From Litoditis marina (taxonomy: Eukaryota; Nematoda; Chromadorea; Rhabditida; Rhabditidae), in assembly GCA_964036275.1 (NCBI GenBank), contig OZ038438.1:4470978-4534977 (forward strand): a stretch of 64,000 nucleotides of DNA. The letters are read 5' to 3'. The notes under the pieces were generated by a model that ran no database searches, was not told where the DNA came from, and saw only the letters and a program-made list of their open reading frames with translations. Of this stretch, positions 52,901-60,700 are shown piece after piece (the first letter of the stretch is position 1; the number at the start of each line of letters is the position of its first letter). Position numbers and translations under genes: made by a program.

Positions 52901-55115
52901 CACATGATCTCTCTATACTTTGATTTTCCGCTACAGCTCCTTCTAATGGTTGAGAAACGCTTTAGTTCTGATTTGTGGTCTATCTCCGAGTACACAGCAC
53001 GAAATTGTGCTTATGACTTGAGCGTAGTGGATTCAAACTACAAAAACTCACAGTGTAGGGTGTGATCAAATCATTTTTTGTAGTTTGATCACAAAACACG
53101 TCGTTGTTCACGAATAGGCATTAAACTCAAACCAAACAGAGCGTGTATGTTTTGGAAAGAACGTATTCTATATTAGCCTGATCGAGGTCGATCCCTATAA
53201 GATATTTCTCGTCATACCGGTAGTTCACTTGTATGTTTCAGCGTGCAACGTGGCGTTCATTGGGAGTGTGGACGTGGAGTCGCTGACCGGCAATGAGTGT
53301 ATCCGAAGGGCCATTGGACAGGCGGCCGAGGACTCCCAGAAGGGACACATTCGACCCGTTTCCGTCCATTTCAAGGTATAGTGGGTGCCAAAATTTCTGT
53401 CATTCACCGGAATTGAAACAACGAGCAAAAGATTCGTATTAATGGGCTAACCACTGCGCTATTGGTGCACATAACCGGCAAGCTTTGGAATCGAAGACAT
53501 GTGTGCGTACACAGCGAAAAGTGAGATATACAGTACCCTCCCGCCTTTCCGTTGGCGACGACTATATATCCCTGTTAGACGCAGACAACCTCAAAGAACA
53601 AGAAAACACCCTATTTGCTCTGAGCACTTCATTTTTGTCATTTACAATCCCTGGTCAACCTGGCGTTCCGGGCAGTTATGATTATAAATGTTTTCCATAT
53701 TCACGTTAAACGTGAGAAATCATAATCTCTCCAGTCACACCCATAGTTCTACAATGATTCACGCCAAAGCGAGACATGATACTGTAATGAACCCAGAAAA
53801 TATCCTCTGATGCGTAATTTACTATTCTATTGTCTACTGTATGTAGTAAGGTCCATGTATGTATGAAAAAAGGTTTCGGTTAGTTGCAGTTTTCTTGTCC
53901 AGAGTTATATTTTTGTTCCAGGTGTCGTCGCAAGGAGTTACCCTAACGGATAACACTCGAAAGGTGTTCTTCCGGAGGCACTTCCCCGTAAATTCCGTAA
54001 TATACGCCGGAATGGATCCCTCAGACAGAAGGTAGCTTTTCATTATGAGGAGTGGACCAGTGGACACATCTTTGTCATAGTTCACAAATATCCACCGAAA
54101 ACAACTGTATCAAACTACAAACACGACGAAATAGCGCAACATTCACCGTATAGACTTCCTTTGAAAGAGCGAAGCCTACAGCATTCCCCTTCATTGCTTA
54201 CTGTCGATTCATCTTCGTTCATGTTCCTTGAGGAGTAAGCAAAATGATGACATCAATTATAACCTTCACTTACAACATCATTTTAGGTTCGACAATTTCT
54301 GTGTTATCGGTTTCCACGACTCGTGTGTCACCAGCGCCCGTATGTTCGCCTTTGTGGCCAGAAAAGTGAGTTTGTTTTCGATTAAAACTGGAACTCAACG
54401 GGTCTGTGTTACGTTTTGCACATTTCTACATGGGATGAGAAAAGAAAACGAAACAAACAGCGAATGGGGTTGTATATTTACCAATACAAATTCTAACTTA
54501 AATATTCATAGAATACATGTGTCATTCCATCAACATGAGTGTGGCAGATCATCACTAAATAAACTTAGAATATTAATGTATGCGAACCGTACTGTAGTTT
54601 GAGATATACAGTATTATGCTGTTTAAGACAATATGCAGCAGAATTACTTTGTCTCGAGCTACCGCTCAGTATGCTCATTTCTTCCTGCTGACCTTTTTGC
54701 TGAATAATTGTTCGAATGTGATGTTTGACATATTGAAAAATTCACCATGATGCCACCTAAGAACTGAGGGGAGCCAACATCTACTCACAAGAAGCAGCAC
54801 ACACAAAGTCATTGACATGATCACCGCTTCGTAACGATGATGCGTAAAAGTAGGATAATTTAGTCCCGACGCATCGGTCCTGTAAACTGCGATTGAAACA
54901 TGTAGTACAGTTTAAAGGACCGATGCGTCGGGATTGGTCCACACAATCGTCTTACTTTAAGTGAATGAATAAATATGTAAATTATGTAAATGTTATGTTT
55001 TCAGCCGTCTTCGGCGGAGAATGCTTGTCTGGTGTTCGCCGAGCTGGAGCCGGAGCAACCGGCCAGCGCCGTGGTCAACTTCATCAACAAAGTCATGCTG
55101 GCCAGCAGAAGATAA
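25906..55115 (+). CDS. TNS: Tensin (PTEN-like phosphatase, C2, SH2, PTB)
   Basis: Tensin couples integrin tails to actin at adhesions and binds phosphotyrosine proteins. Thirty-seven exons join in phase to 4305 bases (1434 residues): 25906-25950, 27287-27340, 29743-29812, 30351-30448, 30876-31046, 31931-31995, 32271-32354, 32710-32865, 33559-33642, 34201-34316, 34631-34759, 35906-36051, 36649-36737, 37156-37266, 37612-37759, 38325-38402, 40326-40430, 40723-40832, 41178-41327, 41585-41707, 42278-42431, 42925-42994, 43341-43434, 44030-44126, 44688-44828, 45362-45472, 46046-46182, 46958-47054, 47816-48218, 48353-48439, 49815-49934, 51404-51483, 51887-52034, 53242-53375, 53922-54031, 54287-54365, 55005-55115. 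The PTEN-like domain (about 34-205) has P-loop HCKGDRSR; a C2 domain follows to about 357. A Pro/Ser linker reaches about 1155. SH2 ([18 protein letters not shown]) and PTB ([20 protein letters not shown]) end the protein. The first exon rests on phase and a good donor. The 47054 donor and 47816 acceptor are weaker. Confidence 0.92.
27958..28056. mobile_element. TTTGTAGTTTGATC-family element
   Basis: GTTTGTAGTCTGATG at the left and CATCAAACTATAAC at the right form terminal inverted repeats around roughly 70 bases containing TTTCCGGTCGAAAAT and CGACATG repeats. Intron 2 of tensin. It resembles the element at 43711. Confidence 0.6.
29743..34759 (+). other. TNS: Tensin exons 3-11: PTEN-like phosphatase and C2 domains
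   Basis: Nine exons encode [19 protein letters not shown], then [18 protein letters not shown] and the P-loop HCK|GDRSR, split by an intron after Lys146. [27 protein letters not shown] and the C2 strands [15 protein letters not shown] and [10 protein letters not shown] follow. The order matches vertebrate tensins closely. Cys145 and Arg151 of the CX5R signature are both present. The acid of the WPD-like loop is not (WPAG). Confidence 0.9.
31736..31905 (-). mobile_element. tRNA-derived SINE, copy 1
   Basis: Read on the minus strand, TAGCGCAGTGCTTAGCG resembles a tRNA A box and GGTTCGATTCC is a canonical B box, correctly ordered for an internal RNA polymerase III promoter. A 3' or 5' unique tail (GTGTACGCAGACATTT, AAAGGCAGGAGGGTACTG) is shared with copies at 45057 and 53400. 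It lies in tensin intron 5. Confidence 0.72.
35749..35850. repeat. CACGTGAAACATG repeat, copy 2
   Basis: TCACGTGAAACATGTTAAAC, then AACGTGCAATGACAAAGTGC and CTCATTAGAATGCTAAC, followed by CATGACTATTCAA. It is the closest match to the 25255 copy. Tensin intron 11. Confidence 0.75.
36390..36569. mobile_element. CTCATGAG-rich palindromic MITE, copy 2
   Basis: GCGGCGTAGCAAA at the left and GGATTGCTACACGCG at the right bound about 180 bases of imperfect palindrome. The central TTGTAGCATAGCAATTGAT is the reverse complement of the centre of copy 1, so it is inserted in the opposite direction. Tensin intron 12. Confidence 0.78.
37723..38050. repeat. Diverged tandem duplication starting inside tensin exon 15
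   Basis: The exon 15 segment AGGTGGACAGAGTCGACCCC (near 37725) recurs in the following intron near 37923 with few changes. AATATTGGTCATCCATCTT also occurs twice (about 37794 and 37841), and AATTATGATGATG twice. The intron copies carry stops and lack a splice acceptor, so only the first is exon. The tail is AAT/GAT-rich low complexity. Confidence 0.6.
38403..40325. other. Large tensin intron 16
   Basis: No extra exon is visible. A 19-base unit (AGTTCGTGCGATAACACTA) is directly duplicated at 39839-39876. Otherwise it is AT-rich unique sequence. Confidence 0.5.
42747..42946. repeat. 104-base tandem duplication covering the exon 22 splice acceptor
   Basis: ATCAGGGTCGAACCGGTTTT begins at 42747, and its near-identical copy at 42851. 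Each copy runs through TGTTTACAG and GAACTCAAAAACGC, that is, through the 3' splice site and first codons of tensin exon 22. Using the upstream copy gives ELKNANESG then a stop, so the downstream acceptor (42924/42925) must be used for full-length protein. Confidence 0.85.
43711..43779. mobile_element. TTTGTAGTTTGATC-family element, short copy
   Basis: TGTAGTTTGATC and GATCAAACTACA are perfect inverted ends about 45 bases apart, with TTTCGGTCAAAAT inside. Tensin intron 23. Further single arms occur near 13958, 15075, 44608, 50393, 53075, 54109 and 56547. Confidence 0.7.
45057..45226 (-). mobile_element. tRNA-derived SINE, copy 2
   Basis: On the minus strand the A-box-like TAGCGCAGTGGTTTGCG and B box GGTTCGATTCC are both clear. 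The tRNA-unrelated body (TGTACGCACACATGT..., ending AGGGTACTGTATATCTC) matches the other two copies. Tensin intron 25. Confidence 0.75.
45839..46014. mobile_element. CTCATGAG-rich palindromic MITE, copy 3
   Basis: GGCGCGGTAGAAATCACTC and GATTTGCTACTCCGCC form the ends. CCTCATGAGATACCTCATGA recurs inside. It lies 32 bases before tensin exon 27. Termini are more degraded than copy 4. Confidence 0.72.
46267..46446. mobile_element. CTCATGAG-rich palindromic MITE, copy 4
   Basis: Best-preserved copy: GGCGGCGTAGCAAT and ATTTGCCACGCCGCC are near-perfect terminal inverted repeats around about 150 bases. It has the same orientation as copy 3 and lies 85 bases after exon 27. No coding capacity. Confidence 0.8.
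47055..47815. promoter_or_regulatory. Intron 28 of tensin, possible alternative end and internal promoter
   Basis: Exon 28 can be spliced at GAA|GTATAA or read through to the TAA at 47058-47060, one codon further. The next coding exon has a weak acceptor (GAACGGCAG) and internal ATGs at 47885 and 47927. The intron holds no other exon. An alternative promoter for an SH2-PTB form could lie here; this is inference. Confidence 0.35.
50855..51000. repeat. Polypyrimidine (CTTT/CTCT) low-complexity tract
   Basis: About 145 bases are almost purely C and T on the plus strand, in tensin intron 31. The long Arg/Glu/Lys frame on the minus strand is an artefact of this composition. Confidence 0.85.
52525..52605. 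repeat. GC-rich hairpin
   Basis: CTGCGGGTGTTCCGCGGAAC pairs with GTTCCGCGGAGCACCCGCAG across a short loop (about 52528-52604). It is markedly GC-rich against the surrounding AT-rich tensin intron 33. Confidence 0.7.
53400..53568 (-). mobile_element. tRNA-derived SINE, copy 3 (degraded B box)
   Basis: The body and A-box region match the copies at 31736 and 45057. The B box has decayed to GTTTCAATTCC. The insertion begins about 24 bases after tensin exon 34. Confidence 0.72.
54845..54960. mobile_element. GACGCATCGGTCC inverted-repeat MITE, copy 1
   Basis: TCCCGACGCATCGGTCC on the left mirrors GGACCGATGCGTCGGGA on the right around a loop of about 40 bases. The pairing continues outward imperfectly (TAAAAGTAGGAT versus ATCGTCTTACTTTA). 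A second copy is at 63459. It lies 44 bases before the last tensin exon. Confidence 0.78.
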
Positions 55116-56810
55116 CAGATAGTTCCCCCAAACTTCTATTTATTATGATTCACACTTTTGCTCAATTATCGTTTTACGTTATTTATGACCTTTTTGAACG
55201 CAACTCTTCTAACAAACCGATCCACGAATAGCACGATCTTTTCATTTTCTCGCATAGCGTGTTCCGTAATACTCATTGTAGAGTGTTCCACATTGTTGTA
55301 TAATATTCATATTCTCACTTCACGGTGCTTACTGCTTTTACTTTGTGTATTCTCAGAAGATGCTTAAATTGTAACTTTCTGATGTCGATTCCTCATTGTA
55401 TTCAGTTCATTCATTTCTGATAGCATTTTTATTGAAGCAGATGTTCTTCTTCGGTGCTATTTTGGCTATCTATCTTGTCATATATTGATTGTTTCCGGCT
55501 GTGTGCTGATCTGCCTTACTCTGAGTGTCTTGCTACCTTTATTAGGATGTGAACACCTAGGTTTCTTTAGAGAGATTCACAAATAGACTATATTCAATGT
55601 ACTTGTATATACATGAAGTACGCAGATAATAAATACTATGGATTGATAACCAACACGTTGTAACGAAAATAGGAGAAAAGAAGGAAAATCAACCAGAAGC
55701 TAGATAGAACATGACCTACCACGTACATGACCTATCTTGGTGCAGTAGGAATCCATCATGAAAACTCGTAAGTTCACGTCATGAACAATAACTCATCAAC
55801 TTCTTACTAGGTCATTTTGATTGCTATGCTACTCCATATAGTGTGTAGCTCATAAGATTGGTGAGTTTCGCATGAGTTGATCCACAGCCCTAACTATGTC
55901 TTTGAAGCTTTTGCTGTGGTGCCAGATATCATCTTTGATCAAACTTCAGGAGCTATCCTCATCATCACTGCGGAAAAAAAAAACAAATAATTTCCTCGAA
56001 ATTTAAGTTCTCAACTTCTTTTGAATAAGTTGAGATATAAATTGAGTTGTTTGGGTGATTTCATAGATTATCTTGGAACGCATGTTTAACCGGTTTCCAG
56101 TTCCAATAAAGTTTAACAGAAGCCTTTTACTTTCCCGAAGAGGAGTCAACATTTAAACCTAATATCCAGCTTCCGGTCGTTTCCCAACATGTTTGCATAT
56201 TATTATGTTCTGTGCGAACAAGTACAAGACAAAACATTTGTTGCGGTTGCGTCATCGCAGGCTGCGCTGACTAACATGGTTAGAATGTATGTACTCGTCT
56301 GTAGACTAAAAATAGGAGACAGGGCTCTTTTTGGACTTCTTTGTTGGACCAAAGTGGTTTCTTGCCGCCAAATGGTCAACTAGTTGACGGAAATCTTTCC
56401 ACGAAAACCCGCAGGAACACAAATTGATCTGAACCCAAACCAACAAGATTTGGCAAGAGTAAAGAGAGTGGCCACAGCTGAGTTGAAGTTTGATTTGCAC
56501 ATATATCACAGATTGTGCTTCATAACTGCACCATAGAGGGATAAAACTACAAACACAGCAGTACGCGGGCACCGTTTAGGCCTGGTTATTCCTGAGCAAT
56601 GCCTGTAATATGAGCCGAGATGCCATCCGATCATAACCCCACAACATTTGTCTAAGCGGTCGAGATATTTGTCTAAATGGACCGGTCATTTGGTGGTGTG
56701 AATGACAGGACCAGCCCCTTACAGCCGGTCGAATTCCGCGCCCGCCCTCGCCAAACGGAATGAGAACTGAAACCGTATCCGTATTTATTCCCCATTCTAT
56801 ATGGTCGCAT
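55116..56810. other. Tensin 3' UTR and intergenic region
   Basis: AATAAA at 55628-55633 is a good polyadenylation signal about 510 bases after the tensin stop. Beyond it lie a degraded CATGAG-type element (about 55735-55870) and a single ATCAAACTACAAACAC-type arm near 56547. I see no coding exon. The promoter of the next gene must lie at the right end. Confidence 0.55.
55628..55633 (+). terminator. Polyadenylation signal of tensin
   Basis: Canonical AATAAA, the first one after the stop codon at 55113-55115, in an AT-rich context. Confidence 0.55.
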
Positions 56811-57574
56811 CAGGTACGAACTCATCATTTCACATGACTAACAACTTCGTACCATTTGTGTTCATTCGGTTGAGTCGTACATCTCCAAATAATGTAGAGA
56901 TTTGTAGGTCAAAAACTGATCATGCAAACGACTGAAAATGTGACTATCTACGATAGCATTCAATTGTTGACATTTATTTACGGAAAAGAATCAAATTTTG
57001 ATACGTTATGTAGTTATTGATTCTAATTTCAGGTTGGGGGAATGACTCAACATTGTGGAACACTTTGATGTCCGACATCCTAACTAAGGGGCGAACCAGG
57101 GAAAAGATTCGAATAATACTACTGTGAGTATAAAATTCTTCTAAACCCTGTATTCAATGCAAACAGCGGGGTTGGAACTGAGCCTACAAAACCGTACTCT
57201 ATTCAATACCGAAGCCGAAAATAGTGTCTAACATGGAAAAGTTTCGTTTTTGTATTAGATAAATTCAAAACACATTCAATTGTTGTATTCAATACACACA
57301 TTCAGGGACTCACGGTGTTTAATGATCAGCTAACTGGTAACACACCCCTATATTAAGTACGAAAAACACTAGTGCACAAACTGGGCATCTAGATGTGTTA
57401 ATTTTGGAAACATAAATAAAATATGTGTACATCACCATTTTTCATTTCAGAGCGGCAGTAATTGGAACTGTATTTCTATCCTGTATCGCTCTATTTGGAT
57501 CGATTCTCATATATTGCAAGAAGAGTTGGACGAGCAGAGCGAACGCTACGAATAGACTTGTTCGAAGGATATAG
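56811..57574 (+). CDS. Small single-pass membrane protein, 75 residues
   Basis: Three exons (56811-56823, 57033-57123, 57451-57574) join in phase to 228 bases with ATG and TAG. The first exon carries only MVAS and one base. The protein begins GWGNDSTLWNTLMSDILTK, has a basic patch (GRTREKIR), then one strongly hydrophobic helix at about residues 35-56 (IILLAAVIGTVFLSCIALFG...), and a basic tail (CKKSWTSRANATNRLVRRI). There is no signal peptide. Charge favours a cytosolic C-terminus, but both flanks are basic. I do not recognise the family. It stops only about 35 bases before the polyadenylation signal of the convergent TyrRS gene. Confidence 0.68.
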
Positions 57575-57609
57575 CTTGCTAAACAATTGTAATTTTACAA
57601 ACATAAATA

Positions 57610-57615
57610 TTTATT
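57610..57615 (-). terminator. Polyadenylation signal of the tyrosyl-tRNA synthetase gene
   Basis: Minus-strand AATAAA, about 165 bases after the TyrRS stop at 57780. It lies within 40 bases of the stop of the convergent plus-strand gene, so the two 3' UTRs must overlap or abut. Confidence 0.5.
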
Positions 57616-57779
57616 TTTCCAGAAAAATAGATGGCTAAAAAACAAACTATTCTCAAAACCGAGATGAAAAACAAACAACGCACCGACCACCATAAAGCAT
57701 CAAAAGCGCCCGGATACAAACAACATACTTTGAGATAACAAATTCAAATTTGGTATTAGAAAACTAGATGTGGATGAAA

Positions 57780-60700
57780 TCACTTTTTCTTTCCACCTTT
57801 GTTCACCGGGAACGCAGAAGACAGCATCTTGGCCTGTGTAGAGGAGAATTCGGCGCGAATGGGCTCGAACAATCTAAAATGAAGAATGTGGGCCGGTGAA
57901 ATATGCGGTTTCTTTCGTCCAAACTGTCTGCATTGCCATCGGTTAGACCACTTGGAATACAGGGTGATCATATTTTAAGAGGCCCGGCCGTATTTTCAAA
58001 ACAACAATACCTTTCCGCGGGACATTATCGCACGAAAAGTGTGCTGTGGAGCTTTGAGCAGGGGCTCACGTTAGTTTCATGAATACGGCCACATCCAACA
58101 TATCAGAAAGAAACCAAATTATGGTGACTACCATATTACCAAAAATATACTTACCCGTTGATTTTACCCGTCACGGCAGTTTTCAAATCTCCTGGGTGCA
58201 ACGGGAAACCTGCGTTGCTGCCAGTGACAAACTCATGTTCCAGCTCGGAGTAGTTGTGGACCGCCAGATCGCCACCATTTTCCTCCGACCGCGGAATTTC
58301 AAGAGCTGAAAAGAAAATCTGAATATGAGATCACGAACGAAGTTGAGACTAATTCACATAGAAGACTGGCTCTATCAACATTTAAGTATTTTTCATAGTC
58401 AATGGACGTTTGAACATCGTCCACATTAGGCAAATTCATAAGAAACGTTCTACCTTCCGAAAACCGGTAAAATTATCACGGTATGCGCAACTATTTTACT
58501 CACGTTTACCGGCAAGGAGGGGGAAGACAATCAGATTGGCCAGCTGCATTGCGACATTGTCCTTCAGATTACCAGGTTCACAGAAGGACCTAGAAAGTAA
58601 GCAAAGCCTGATTTACTATACATTTACCAACAACTACAATCAAATTTATATTTTCGGGATATTTATCACTAATGGATTTCAATATTAACCAGATTTCTAT
58701 AAATAATTATATATATATATAAAGAAAAAATCGGGTAAGAATAAAAAAAAATCTCCAAAATTTTGATGCGGTTGTACGTCATCTTACAAATCCTCCGAAC
58801 TATGCTCCAAACTTACTGAGCATGTTCAACAAGAAAAGTTACGAATCGAACCAGAGCAGATGTCTAGAACGCAAGATTACACCTTTAAACAGTGATAACA
58901 CAAGAATAGACAAACCTGGCGATTTTCGTCTTTGTCTGCTTCGGAGTGTCGAAGGGGTCGAGCAGGAACTCTGCCGAGCTACATCCCATCTTTTTCCCGT
59001 CACAGCCGGGTATCAAGGGAAGAGCCAGCTGGCACACCGGGTTGCACCCAATGGACGCCCACAACTGAAAACACACTTCTTATACAGTTGGACAATTGCA
59101 CTGTCACGTGAAACATGTTAAACAGAGCCTACTCTGAAACGAGCAATGACAAAGTGCACGATGCGTCATTAGAATGCTTACTTTACGTGAATAAATCTAT
59201 TATACAGATACAGACGTACAAGCTACATTGATCAGTTACATTTAGTACAATTACATTAGTTAAAGTACAATTCAGGAAAGCACACCTTGGTAGACAAGTT
59301 AGAGATAGGGGTAGTATCCATTCCAACGAGAATCAAGTCCGGTTTATATAGCATCGTATTCAATGCATAGAACAGAGGGACAAGATTTCCGGCCAGCGCA
59401 GTACCTGCAAATGACTACCCATAGTGGGGGGGGGGGGAGCTCGGCGACAATGAGCACAACTTGTGAGTTGTGAAAACAAGTTTGTGGTTTGACTATAATC
59501 AAGTACAATTTATTACCGACTTGTATTGCTCAAGCCATCTCAATATCTCTACCGTGTGACATTAAGAGAGATAGATACCCTACCTCGTACAACAACTTGA
59601 GGATAAAAGAACGCAACACATAATCTAACTGTCTACTATGAGACCGGGAAACAAGCTATACGTTAATGTATAAGAAGTTTGTCATCACTCACCACCAGTA
59701 ATTGAAGTCTCGTCTCGCGTAACAGCACATGACATCTTGTACATATCGAGAATGTAATCACTGAAAAAGGCATGGGTCATCCATCCATTTGGGTATTATA
59801 CTGAAGACATAACGTCTGCTCTCATAGTTGCGCAGATATCCAAGAACATTTAGACATTCTATAGGAGACTAGCCAGTAGTTTAATCATGCTAAAATGAGA
59901 AGAAAACAGAATGTGTTTCGTGCCATTTAGTCATGGTTCGATGAGGAATTTAATTGATGAAATATAAAACACTCCGGACGCTGCGAAAACACAGTAGATA
60001 TATGAGTTGTTTCTGGAACCATTGCAAATTGGGTATTTGTAAAAGAAGTGGATAATCATAGAGCTCACATATAACTTATACTTCTCATTGTGATTCAAAA
60101 TTCAGACACAAAAATGTATTCATACCTAGTTACCATTGTAAAACTACAGTCTCTAGACATTATACGTCATAGCAGTGAAGGCCGTTTGAGTTCTGAGCTC
60201 AAGTCTTCATCAACTTAATCGTCGCCCACTTGCTTCCCTGTTCCTCCGACAGTATTCTATAAGGAAAAACAATGAGCTGAGATGATAAAATATACCTTAC
60301 CTAGAGAATTGTTCGGGGTGAGAGGCAGCAAGAACTACTTTGACATGATTTTGCAACTCCATGGCTCGGACGAGGGCTTCGCAAACTAAGCGAAAATACT
60401 CACTACGGGCTTCCCTGACAGGCCATTGCACCTGGAACATGAACAATTTATATAGCATATTTGAAACAGAGGTATCGTTGTACATCTATACCAAATGATA
60501 TCGAATCATAAGAAAAATATATCAAAACCGTCAAAGACATCAAAACCGAAAATATTACCTTTTGCTGATCGAGGAATGCTTCTATATCCGATATCAATAC
60601 TGTTGCCTCGACGTCTATTCCACTAGAGATGAGGTTCTGGAAGTGAAGTATTTCAATAAGAACTAACAAAAATTAATATGATGATGTCATATGTCAACTA

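Larger units (their letters stand above)
47816..55115 (+). other. TNS: Tensin exons 29-37: Ser-rich exon, SH2 and PTB domains
   Basis: Exon 29 (403 bases) is GC-rich and encodes an acidic Ser/Thr segment ([18 protein letters not shown]) that flows in phase into [17 protein letters not shown] at the SH2 start. The SH2 phosphate-binding FVVRDS is in exon 31. Exons 34-37 form the PTB domain and end [12 protein letters not shown]. The block could be made alone from an internal start, since the preceding exon can end in a stop at 47058-47060. Confidence 0.88.
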
